From positions 434,001 to 498,000 of the forward strand of contig NZ_BAABCA010000003.1 of assembly GCF_039538365.1 (NCBI RefSeq): DNA of 64,000 nt, in the 5' to 3' direction. Of this stretch, positions 27,113 to 35,387 are shown piece by piece. This stretch comes from Postechiella marina (GTDB lineage Bacteria > Bacteroidota > Bacteroidia > Flavobacteriales > Flavobacteriaceae). Under the pieces are notes generated by a model, which did no database searches, was not told the DNA's origin, and saw only the letters and a list, made by a program, of their open reading frames with translations. The position numbers were made by a program, and so were the translations under genes. Position 1 is the first letter of the stretch, and the number at the start of each line of letters is the position of its first letter.

Positions 27113-28783
27113 ATGAACCCACTTCTTATAAAAAAAGATTACATACTATTATATATATTACTTGCCATTGTATATTTAACAGGCCTTTGGATTCCTTTAA
27201 TGGAAAACGACTCTGCACAACATGCAACTATGGCCATGCGCATGTATTTAGAAAACGATTTTGTAAATATTTATAAAGGTGGTAAAGATTATCTAGACAA
27301 ACCACATATGCACTTTTGGTTAGCTGCATTTTCTTTTAAATTATTTGGTGTTTCGCATTGGGCATATCGTATTCCTGCCCTTTTATTTACATTATTAGGT
27401 GCTTATTCTTGTAATAAGTTAGCTAAAGTATTTTACGGTAAACAAGCTAGCCATGTAGCAGCTTTAGTTTTCTTATCTACTCAATCCATTTTCCTTGCCA
27501 ACCACGATGTAAGAACAGATGCTGTTTTAACTGGAGCTACCATTTTTGGCATTTGGCAACTGGTTTTATATGTGCATCTTAACAAAGTAAAGCATGCCAT
27601 TCTTGGCGCTATTGGTGTTGCTATTGCCTTTTCTACTAAGGGTAATTTAGGTGTATTTGTAGTAGGTGTATGTATTTTGGTCCATATAGCCTATACTAAG
27701 AAATGGAATATAATTTGGTCTTGGAAAACGCTTGTTGGTCTTTTAGCTTTTTTTATTTCTATTATGCCCATTTTATATGCTTACTATTTACAATTCGATT
27801 TACATCCAGAAAAAACAATTAATAATAGAACGCATATTTCTGGAGTTAAATTTATTTTATGGGATCAATGTTTTGATAGACTTACTGCTACTGGTTTTAA
27901 AAAAACGAGTCCAGATTACTTTTTCTTTTTTCATACGCTGCTCTGGGCCTTTTTACCATGGTCTTTAATTGCCTATGTTGCTTTATTTAACAGGCTAAAA
28001 TTACTTTGGAAAGTAAAGTTTACATTACAACCTAAAACAGAAATTTTAACTTCTGTTGGTGTTTTAGTTGTATTAATAGTTATAAGTTTTTCTAAATTTA
28101 AGCTACCTCATTATTTAAATAGTTTGCTGCCTATATTGTCTGTTTTAGTAGCTGGATACATTATTAATTTACATCAAAATAATAAAATAAAAACAACAAA
28201 CATCTTGTTAATTATTCAATACACAATACTAACCTTAGGTAGTGCTTTTATTTTATTCTTAATATTATGGGCCTTTATGCCTCCGCATGTTGGCTATATG
28301 CTTTGCTATTTACTATTAGTAGCTGGTTTATGTTATATTGTAATTACACAAATGCAAAAACTTAGAAAATTAGTTATTGTTTCTGTTTACTTCATGATTT
28401 TTATAAACTTTTGTTTAAATACCCAGTTTTACCCAAAACTGTTAATGTATCAAGCGGGTAATAATGCTGCTAAAATTATTGAATCGGAAAACATTATTAA
28501 AGACGATGTATTTATGCTTAAAAATAAGCCTAGCTGGTCGCTCGATTTTTATACAAAAAGAATAACACCAAACCTTAATATTGAAGAAGTAGTTAACATG
28601 AAAAAAGGTACATGGTTATTTTTATACGAAGAACAAATATCGCTTTTAAATCAAAATAATATTGAATGGTCTAAAAAATATGAGATTAACCATCATCGTA
28701 TTACAAGACTTTCATTCAAATTTTTAAACCCAAATACCAGAGAGGGCATACTTAAAAAAGCTTATTTATTACAAATAAAATAG
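27113..28783 (+). CDS. Second GT83/PMT-type glycosyltransferase
   Basis: The 556-aa membrane protein has the same layout as the one at 23497: an N-terminal helix, the acidic first-loop motif PLMENDSAQHATMAMRM (Glu31, Asp33), GGKDYLDKPHMHFWL near 56-70, then about ten membrane segments and a C-terminal periplasmic part. It is clearly a diverged paralogue, differing in the acidic loop. Polyprenyl-phosphate-sugar is the expected donor, made by the GT2 enzyme encoded divergently 204 nt away. The acceptor is unknown. Two such enzymes in one cluster suggest two acceptors or two sugar additions. Confidence 0.85.
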   Translation: MNPLLIKKDYILLYILLAIVYLTGLWIPLMENDSAQHATMAMRMYLENDFVNIYKGGKDYLDKPHMHFWLAAFSFKLFGVSHWAYRIPALLFTLLGAYSCNKLAKVFYGKQASHVAALVFLSTQSIFLANHDVRTDAVLTGATIFGIWQLVLYVHLNKVKHAILGAIGVAIAFSTKGNLGVFVVGVCILVHIAYTKKWNIIWSWKTLVGLLAFFISIMPILYAYYLQFDLHPEKTINNRTHISGVKFILWDQCFDRLTATGFKKTSPDYFFFFHTLLWAFLPWSLIAYVALFNRLKLLWKVKFTLQPKTEILTSVGVLVVLIVISFSKFKLPHYLNSLLPILSVLVAGYIINLHQNNKIKTTNILLIIQYTILTLGSAFILFLILWAFMPPHVGYMLCYLLLVAGLCYIVITQMQKLRKLVIVSVYFMIFINFCLNTQFYPKLLMYQAGNNAAKIIESENIIKDDVFMLKNKPSWSLDFYTKRITPNLNIEEVVNMKKGTWLFLYEEQISLLNQNNIEWSKKYEINHHRITRLSFKFLNPNTREGILKKAYLLQIK

Positions 28784-28884
28784 TTTTTCTATAGCGTTTA
28801 AAATGAAATTTATAAAGAATTAATTAAGCGTACAAATTTACAGTATAACACCTAATGCTCTAGAGTAACTAATACTTTTATATT

Positions 28885-29484
28885 TTACTGAGTTTTAGTA
28901 ATAGTTGATACTTTATAAACTTCTTCTTGAGAGTTATAATTTTTTAGCCACTCACCTTTAGATGTTCCGTGATCAAAAGAGCTTAAAAAAGTTATAAATT
29001 TTGTTTTCTTGCGAGCTTCTTCATTAGATAAGCCTTCATATTTTATACGATATAAAGCACTATACAATCCTGCGCGACCTATACCATGATAGCAGTGTAT
29101 TAACACTGGATAAGAATTATCATTATCCAAAATATTAAAAAATTGCTCTAAGTTTTCTTTATTAGGAATTTGTTTTGATGGTAAATTTACATGCCTTACA
29201 CCTTTTATAGCGCTTACAGCATTATGCTCTTTTATTATGTCTTCGTTTAAACTTGGGTTAAGCGGATCTATAACAGAGCCAAGCCTAAGATCTATAATTG
29301 TTTTTATATTATATTTTGTTATATAATCTTTAATTTCATGAGGAGGAATAACACCAGATTGAAATACCTTACCTTCTGCTATTTCTTTAAATCTATAATT
29401 AAAATGTACTTGATAAATATGGAAAGATGTTAATACAATAGCAATTGTTAATAGAGAAAAAATAATTTTCTTTGTAGTTTTCAT
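28885..29484 (-). CDS. Membrane-anchored dual-specificity (tyrosine-type) phosphatase
   Basis: The 199-aa protein has one N-terminal membrane helix (about 7-25), then a phosphatase domain with the active-site loop HCYHGIGR: nucleophile Cys131 and Arg137 in the CX5R signature. FQSGVIPPHEIKDYI and KTIIDLRLGS (about 41-70) match the dual-specificity/PTP-like family. The anchor suggests that it acts on the periplasmic side or at the membrane. It stands alone on the minus strand between the GT83 gene and umuD. The substrate is unknown; phosphoinositide-like, polysaccharide or protein targets are all possible. Confidence 0.85.
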   Translation of the reverse strand: MKTTKKIIFSLLTIAIVLTSFHIYQVHFNYRFKEIAEGKVFQSGVIPPHEIKDYITKYNIKTIIDLRLGSVIDPLNPSLNEDIIKEHNAVSAIKGVRHVNLPSKQIPNKENLEQFFNILDNDNSYPVLIHCYHGIGRAGLYSALYRIKYEGLSNEEARKKTKFITFLSSFDHGTSKGEWLKNYNSQEEVYKVSTITKTQ

Positions 29485-29681
29485 TACCTGCCTTTTAGTA
29501 TTTCTAGTAACGAATTTATAGAATACTAAAACAGAAAATTGGGTGTGGCATAAAGCCTAATGGTTTAATAAAGATTACCAAACATACACGTAGTTTTTCA
29601 TAACATTTACATTACACAAACACATAATAACCTAAAAATTAAACCTTTAATTCAACTTAAGTTTTATAGCACTAAAACTAA

Positions 29682-30122
29682 CTATACCTTTTTTATAACA
29701 TTGGTAACAATACCCCAAATAACAAAGTCGTTATCATCTGTAATTTTTATAATAGGGTAATTAGGATTTTCGGGCTGTAGCCAAACTTCGTCTTTATCTA
29801 CTCGCAATCTTTTTACAGTAAATTCGCCATCTAAAAAACACACTGCTATTTTATTATTTATAGGCTCTATACTTCTATCTATTACTAACAAATCGTTATC
29901 CTCTAAACCAGCCCCAATCATAGATTGACCACTTACTCGTGCAAAAAAAGTCGCTTCTTTATTTTTAATAAGCTCTCTGTCTAGAGACAAACGTTGCTCT
30001 TTAAAGTCTTCTGCAGGCGATGGAAATCCAGCAGCTATACCTGCATCGAAAAAAAGTGCCCCTAAACCACCTATGGTTTCTGGCGTAAAAAAAGTTAGTG
30101 CACTAGATTTATGTAATATCAT
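29682..30122 (-). CDS. umuD: UmuD-like S24 peptidase (SOS mutagenesis subunit)
   Basis: UmuD is cleaved with RecA help and then joins UmuC to make translesion polymerase V. The 146-aa sequence has the likely cleavage site Ala31-Gly32 (AAGFPSP), catalytic Ser67 in SGQSMIGAG and catalytic Lys104 in GEFTVKRL. Length is normal. It lies 139 nt downstream of umuC on the same strand, the reverse of the usual umuD-umuC order, so it may have its own promoter. No LexA box could be recognised. Confidence 0.93.
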   Translation of the reverse strand: MILHKSSALTFFTPETIGGLGALFFDAGIAAGFPSPAEDFKEQRLSLDRELIKNKEATFFARVSGQSMIGAGLEDNDLLVIDRSIEPINNKIAVCFLDGEFTVKRLRVDKDEVWLQPENPNYPIIKITDDNDFVIWGIVTNVIKKV

Positions 30123-30261
30123 TGGTTAACAGTATTCGTTTTATTTGTTTTTGCTATTTCGTCCATATTCTAAAAAAAAGTATTGCACGATAGAACATAG
30201 CTGTTTTGGATTTTAGAATTTTGGAAGTTTAAATTTAATTCTATTTTCTGAGATTTTGCTG

Positions 30262-31518
30262 TTATTTAACAACAATAATGTCATTAATATTAGTAGTATA
30301 TCTTGGCGATAATCGTTCTTGGCGCATTTTCCAGGTGCGCTCTAAATCTTGATTACCTAATTTAATCTTATAATTAGCATACTTTTTATTTAAATGATCT
30401 ATGGTTTGCATTAAGGGTTTGTGTTTAGGGTTTTCGTTATCAAACATTTGTAATTGCTTATTATTTGTAGGCACCAACCCCATTACTATTACTCCTGCTC
30501 GCTTATACTTTATGCCAGGTTTAAAAATTTTTGAAACTGCTCGAATCGCTTCTTGGCTAAGAACCAAAGTAGAATCTGTTGCATATGCTAAATTTACTAC
30601 AGCATTCACCCTATGCTGCTCTAAATCTTTTTTATGTCTATCACTACTTAAAGTCACATAAATAGTATGGCAACTAGAGCCTTGCTTACGCAATTTTTCG
30701 GCACAACTTGTTGCAAAGGTCGAAATGCGTTCTTTTATACTATTTAAATCAGAATAAGTATACTCGAAGCTTCTAGTTGTTGCTATTGCTCGTTTTCTCT
30801 CTACCTCATCTAACTTTATTTTAGATATTCCTTCTAAATCTTTTTTTAGTTTCCATACTGTAATAGATAAATTTTTACGAACCCAATCGTCTGGCAACTG
30901 TACAAAATCGTATGCTTTTACACACCCTTTTGCTTTTAAACGCTTTTGCAAACCTCTACCAATGCCCCAAACTTTCTCTATAGGCATCCATTTTAAAGCT
31001 TTTATACGCTTCTCTTCAGAATCTATAACATATACCCCTTGTGTTTCATCTGGAAATTTACGGGCAATTTTATTAGCCACTTTGGTTAAAGCTTTAGTTG
31101 GCGCAACACCTACACAAGTAGGAATACCTGTCCATTTTAAAAGACGCTGCCTTATTTGCATTCCATATTTTGTAAAATTTTTGTCTTGAAAACCTTTAAA
31201 CTCTAAAAAAGCTTCGTCTATACTATAAACCTCTACATCTGGCGTAAACTGCTCTAAAATAGTCATAACGCGCGAACTCATATCTCCATAAAGCGGGTAG
31301 TTAGAAGACAACACCTTAATATTATTAACCTTACAAAAATTTTCCCATTTAAAAATAGGTGCTCCCATAGGTAAGTTTAATGCTTTTGCCTCGTCGCTAC
31401 GAGATATAACACACCCATCGTTATTACTTAAAATAGCAATAGGTTTATTTCGCAAGTTTGGATTAAAAGCACGTTCGCAAGACGCATAAAAGTTATTACA
31501 ATCTACTAAAGCATACAT
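30262..31518 (-). CDS. umuC: Y-family DNA polymerase UmuC (Pol V catalytic subunit)
   Basis: UmuC copies damaged DNA with low fidelity during SOS repair. The 418-aa protein begins MYALVDCNNFYASCERAF with metal-binding Asp6, has the catalytic YSIDEAFLEF motif (Asp101, Glu102), the helix-hairpin-helix region VWGIGRGLQKRLKAKG near 185-200, and the little-finger domain in the C-terminal third (RAIATTRSFEYTYSD onward). Length matches the family. It is the upstream gene of an inverted umuC-umuD pair. Confidence 0.95.
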   Translation of the reverse strand: MYALVDCNNFYASCERAFNPNLRNKPIAILSNNDGCVISRSDEAKALNLPMGAPIFKWENFCKVNNIKVLSSNYPLYGDMSSRVMTILEQFTPDVEVYSIDEAFLEFKGFQDKNFTKYGMQIRQRLLKWTGIPTCVGVAPTKALTKVANKIARKFPDETQGVYVIDSEEKRIKALKWMPIEKVWGIGRGLQKRLKAKGCVKAYDFVQLPDDWVRKNLSITVWKLKKDLEGISKIKLDEVERKRAIATTRSFEYTYSDLNSIKERISTFATSCAEKLRKQGSSCHTIYVTLSSDRHKKDLEQHRVNAVVNLAYATDSTLVLSQEAIRAVSKIFKPGIKYKRAGVIVMGLVPTNNKQLQMFDNENPKHKPLMQTIDHLNKKYANYKIKLGNQDLERTWKMRQERLSPRYTTNINDIIVVK

Positions 31519-31799
31519 GGTATAAAATTAAAGATTTATTTAGCTTTAAAAATATTTTTTTACTTAGAATTATTATAAACAACCTACACAACCAAAAGCA
31601 ATAAAAACAACACAATCGATTAATAGTAAACTAGTTAAACACAAAAACCATGTAAATTAATCTGCTATAATTATTTTTTTACAATTTATTTTTTTGAAAT
31701 TATTGTGAAAAAAAACGTAATTTTAAATGCGAACGTCTCTCACCAAAATTTATTGCATAAATTTTGATAGCAACATTTTTTAATTTTAAAACAAGTGTT

Positions 31800-32444
31800 G
31801 TGAATACTCTTAAGAAGCGAATTATCGTCATAGAAGACGATCCGATATTATTAGACTCCTACGAACATTATATATCTACGTTTAAAAATTTCTCGCTAAA
31901 AGCCATGTACAATAACGTGCACGACGCTTTAAAACATTACGAGGCAACATCTCCAGATATAATAATTAGCGATATTTCTATGCCAGGCATGAGCGGTATA
32001 GAAAGCATTAAAAAGTTTAAAGAAAAAGATAGTTCTGTCAAAATTATTTTAATTAGTGTACACGACGAGATAAACTTTGTTTTAAACTCTATAGAAAACA
32101 AGGTAGATGGCTATCTTACTAAACCTATTAGCAAAGATGGTTTATTACACGCTCTAGAATCTGTTGAGCAAGGTGGCATACCCTTAACACCAGATATTTC
32201 TAAACTTTTAGTTAAATTGGTTGTTGATAAAAAAGATGATTTATTCTCTAAAAACGATTTATTTTCTGAAAGAGAAATAGAAATTTTAAAACTTTTTACA
32301 ACAGGGCACACCTACAAATCTATGGCCGAAACCTTATTTATTTCACACAGTACAGTTAATTTTCATATTCAAAACATATACAGTAAACTAGATGTCAACA
32401 ATAAATCTGATGCATTAATTAAACTAAAAAACACTAAAATTTAA
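31800..32444 (+). CDS. Orphan NarL/LuxR-family response regulator
   Basis: The GTG at 31800 (MNTLKKRIIVIEDDP) is preferred to an in-frame TTG 36 nt upstream because receiver domains begin directly with this strand. The 214-aa protein has a receiver domain (acidic pair Glu12-Asp13, phospho-acceptor Asp58 in ISDISMPG, Lys in YLTKP near 107) and a LuxR-type helix-turn-helix (about 150-210; FSEREIEILKLFTTGHTYKSMAE, then NFHIQNIYSKLDV). No histidine kinase is adjacent. It stands 228 nt upstream of the polysaccharide locus on the same strand and could regulate it, but nothing in the sequence shows this. Confidence 0.92.
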   Translation: MNTLKKRIIVIEDDPILLDSYEHYISTFKNFSLKAMYNNVHDALKHYEATSPDIIISDISMPGMSGIESIKKFKEKDSSVKIILISVHDEINFVLNSIENKVDGYLTKPISKDGLLHALESVEQGGIPLTPDISKLLVKLVVDKKDDLFSKNDLFSEREIEILKLFTTGHTYKSMAETLFISHSTVNFHIQNIYSKLDVNNKSDALIKLKNTKI

Positions 32445-32552
32445 TTATAAAAGGTTTTAAACATACTTTTTTTATTTACAGCTAGCCTCCAAAAATACTA
32501 GCACGTATATTCTCTTCTTTTATCGTTTGTTAATGTTTTAAGGGTAATAATG

Positions 32553-32618
32553 AGTTATAATGGGTAAAATTAACTAATAAGTTATCATTAAATTCTTATT
32601 CTTTTGTAATACCCATTA
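32553..32618. promoter_or_regulatory. Inverted and direct repeats upstream of the first GH16 gene
   Basis: TAATGGGTA (32558-32566) and TACCCATTA (32610-32618) form a perfect 9-bp inverted repeat 43 nt apart, 55 nt before the first gene of the locus. AGTTATAATGGGTAA at 32553-32567 resembles AGTTATAGGGTAA at 42851-42863, before the second sulfatase gene. This could be an operator; no regulator is assigned. Confidence 0.35.
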
Positions 32619-32672
32619 GTATTTTATGGTATTATATATTTTAAACAATATTTCTTACAGCAAACAATAGGC

Positions 32673-33683
32673 ATGTCTAAATTAAAATTAACTTCTATCA
32701 TTTTATTAGAATTTTTAATTCTATTTCTAATAATAAGTTGTGGCACTAATAAAAAAACACCACAATTAGTAAAAGGTACTAATCAAGAAATATATCCATT
32801 TTCTGATCCAAATAATTCAGGAAATTGGAGTTACAAAACAGATCTTAGCGATGAGTTTGAAGCTTCGACCATAGACGAAGATAAATGGTATATCGTTGGC
32901 AAATTCGAAAACGGAAAACCAGTATATAAAGACCCCGATTATCCAAACAAAAAAGTATGGAAAGGTCGAGCTCCTTCTCAATTTTCTGGAAGAAATTACC
33001 GACTAGAAGATGGTAAATTAATATTAGAAACACGTTGGGAACCCGATTTTCCTTTTGCTAAAGACAATAAACAAACTTGGGGGCCAGATAAAAAAATTGA
33101 AAAATACGAAAACCTTACAACTGCATGTTTTATTGGGCGCCGAAATTTTAAATACGGTTATATGGAAATTAAAAGCAAGGCAGCAGATGCAGAAATAACA
33201 AGTGCTTTTTGGGCTACAGGTAGCCAAACCGAACTAGATATATTCGAGCAATTTGGAGATCATCGTCAAAAAGGAAAAGAATGGAAAGATCGAGAACTTT
33301 GGTGGTCCATTCACGATTGGAGTAAAGAAGGAAAAGGAAAAACTGTTTTTACAGAACGTTTAGATTACGGATTTAGAGTTGCAGATAATTTTCATGTTTA
33401 TGGTATAGAATGGGATGAAAATGGAATGAAACTTTTTGTTGATGGAAAACTGTTTACACAAGCAACAAAAGAACAAGTAGAAGCTTATGCTAAAGATAAA
33501 AATTTACCTAATGGATGGGTAATGACTGGGCCAATTCACCTTTGGTTAGACCAAGAAACTTTTCCTTGGCATGGTGTTCCAGACTCTAAAGAAGATTTAG
33601 AGTTAAATAGTCCAGAAAACAAGAAAGGTGATGGTGTTGTTGATTATGAGATTGAATACGTTAGAGTTTGGCAAAAAAAGTAA
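32673..33683 (+). CDS. GH16 endo-galactanase lipoprotein (carrageenase/furcellaranase/agarase-like)
   Basis: The 336-aa protein is a lipoprotein (LIISC, lipid Cys23), so probably on the cell surface. The catalytic domain spans about 50-335. The GH16 motif reads ELDIFE, with nucleophile Glu187, Asp189 and acid/base Glu192, the beta-bulge form found in algal galactan hydrolases. Landmarks are WKGRAPSQF, KYGYMEIKSK, SAFWATG, HVYGIEWDENGMKLFVDG and YEIEYVRVWQK. It should cut the backbone of a sulfated red-algal galactan. The subfamily cannot be fixed by eye. It is the first gene of the locus and is followed 117 nt later by an MFS permease; a perfect hairpin lies between. Confidence 0.88.
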   Translation: MSKLKLTSIILLEFLILFLIISCGTNKKTPQLVKGTNQEIYPFSDPNNSGNWSYKTDLSDEFEASTIDEDKWYIVGKFENGKPVYKDPDYPNKKVWKGRAPSQFSGRNYRLEDGKLILETRWEPDFPFAKDNKQTWGPDKKIEKYENLTTACFIGRRNFKYGYMEIKSKAADAEITSAFWATGSQTELDIFEQFGDHRQKGKEWKDRELWWSIHDWSKEGKGKTVFTERLDYGFRVADNFHVYGIEWDENGMKLFVDGKLFTQATKEQVEAYAKDKNLPNGWVMTGPIHLWLDQETFPWHGVPDSKEDLELNSPENKKGDGVVDYEIEYVRVWQKK

Positions 33684-33714
33684 GTTAAAGTCTAGTTTTA
33701 AAACTACTATTAAT

Positions 33715-33745
33715 CCAATTTATTATAAGATTTATAATAAATTGG
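33715..33745 (+). other. Perfect 14-bp hairpin between GH16 and the MFS gene
   Basis: CCAATTTATTATAA (33715-33728), GAT, TTATAATAAATTGG (33732-33745). There is no T-run after it, so it looks less like a terminator than an mRNA-stabilising or processing hairpin, or an operator. Confidence 0.6.
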
Positions 33746-33800
33746 AGAGAATTTAATAATTGCTATTAGTTATTAAATAATCTCTTTAAAAAAATTTATT

Positions 33801-35366
33801 ATGAGTTCGTACAAAAAAAACGCGTACATATATTCTACAATAGTAGCCATGGGTGGTTTTGTCTTTGGCTTAGATGCTGCATTAATATCTGGCACAACAA
33901 GTTATATAACTAAAGAATTTTCTTTGTCTACAATGCAACTAGGCCTAGTTGTAAGTGCTCCTGCTTGGGGTGTGCTGCTCGCTTTACTATTTGCAGGGTA
34001 TGCTTGTAATAAATACGGAAGACGTAAAACACTACACGCAGTAGCTGCCATGTATGTTATATCTGCCATTGGCTCAACCTTTTCTCCAAACTATATAGCC
34101 CTATTAACTTTTCGGTTTTTAGGAGGTTTGGCTTTTACTTCAATTTCGCTGGCAGCCATGTATATTGGAGAAATTGCGCCTCCTAAATTAAGAGGCAAAC
34201 TAGTAACCATGATACAAATTAACATTGTAGTTGGTTTATCTGGAGCGTATTTTATTAATTATTTAATACTTCAGCTAGGCGCATCAAACGCTTCTTGGGT
34301 AACCGAATATGGCTTAAATACACAAACATGGCGTTGGATGTTAGGCTCTGAAATTTTGCCTGCATTAGCTTGGTTTATACTTTTATTTTTTGTGCCTCGT
34401 AGTCCCGCATGGTTATTTTACAACGGAAAAGAAAATGATGCCAAACAAACGCTTTTAAAACTACTACCTAAAGATAAAGTAGACACCCATTTAGTAGAAA
34501 TGAAAGAAAGTTTAGAAAACAGTACAGACAACCGTTCTTTACTTTCTCAACTAGGAGATATATTTAGCAAACCCATGCGCATTACTTTTATAATAGCTTT
34601 TAGTATTGCCATAGCACAACAAACAACAGGAATAAATGCTATTTTATTTTATGCCCCAACGGTTTTCGAGCAGGTTGGCATGGGTACAAATGCAGCCTTT
34701 ATGCAAGCCATCTGGATTGGTTTAACAGGTTTAGTCTTTACCGTTCTAGGTTTAGTGTTAGTCGATAAACTTGGTAGAAAACCTATGATTGTTGGCGGTA
34801 TGTTATGGGTGGTTATAAGTTTAGGTATTGCCTATTTTGGTTTTAAAACCGCAACTTACACCCTATCTAAAGACGCCATAAACGAACTAACAGAAATTGA
34901 GCATGTTAACAGATTAAATAGCATAGTTAATATAGAATACGGAAGCGATATTGAGTTTAAAAAAGCACTAATAGAATCGTTAGGAGAAGAAGGCGCACGA
35001 AATCATTCAAGTTTATTAATTCAAAAATCAGCAGATATAAATGCTGTTTTAATCTTAATTGGAATTCTTAGCTTTATTGCAGCCTTTCATTTTTCTGTTG
35101 GCCCTGTAATGTGGGTCTTGTTTTCCGAAATATTTCCAATTTCAATACGTGGTATAGCCATTCCTTTTTTCACATTAATTACAAGTTTAACCAGTTCTTT
35201 GGTTCAATTCTTTTTTCCAACACAACTAGAAACATTTGGAATAAGCAACACCTTGCTTTTTTATGCAGTAACAGTATTTATTGGCATGGTAATTCAATAC
35301 CGTTATTTAATAGAAACCAAAGGATTAAGCATTGAAGAGATTCAACTAAAACTTCAAAAAAAATAA
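33801..35366 (+). CDS. MFS sugar-porter family permease
   Basis: The 521-aa protein has 12 predicted membrane helices and the sugar-porter signatures: GYACNKYGRRK (about 66-76), the VPRSPAWLF variant of PESPRWL near 200, QQTTGINAILFYAPTVF near 273-289, DKLGRKPM near 324, and the ETKG motif at the end of helix 12. A soluble insertion lies at about 352-410. It would carry a monosaccharide or short oligosaccharide across the inner membrane, probably by proton symport. It sits between two GH16 genes (21 nt before the second), so it should import the end products of the locus. Confidence 0.93.
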   Translation: MSSYKKNAYIYSTIVAMGGFVFGLDAALISGTTSYITKEFSLSTMQLGLVVSAPAWGVLLALLFAGYACNKYGRRKTLHAVAAMYVISAIGSTFSPNYIALLTFRFLGGLAFTSISLAAMYIGEIAPPKLRGKLVTMIQINIVVGLSGAYFINYLILQLGASNASWVTEYGLNTQTWRWMLGSEILPALAWFILLFFVPRSPAWLFYNGKENDAKQTLLKLLPKDKVDTHLVEMKESLENSTDNRSLLSQLGDIFSKPMRITFIIAFSIAIAQQTTGINAILFYAPTVFEQVGMGTNAAFMQAIWIGLTGLVFTVLGLVLVDKLGRKPMIVGGMLWVVISLGIAYFGFKTATYTLSKDAINELTEIEHVNRLNSIVNIEYGSDIEFKKALIESLGEEGARNHSSLLIQKSADINAVLILIGILSFIAAFHFSVGPVMWVLFSEIFPISIRGIAIPFFTLITSLTSSLVQFFFPTQLETFGISNTLLFYAVTVFIGMVIQYRYLIETKGLSIEEIQLKLQKK

Positions 35367-35387
35367 TTTTATAAATCACAATAAAAA

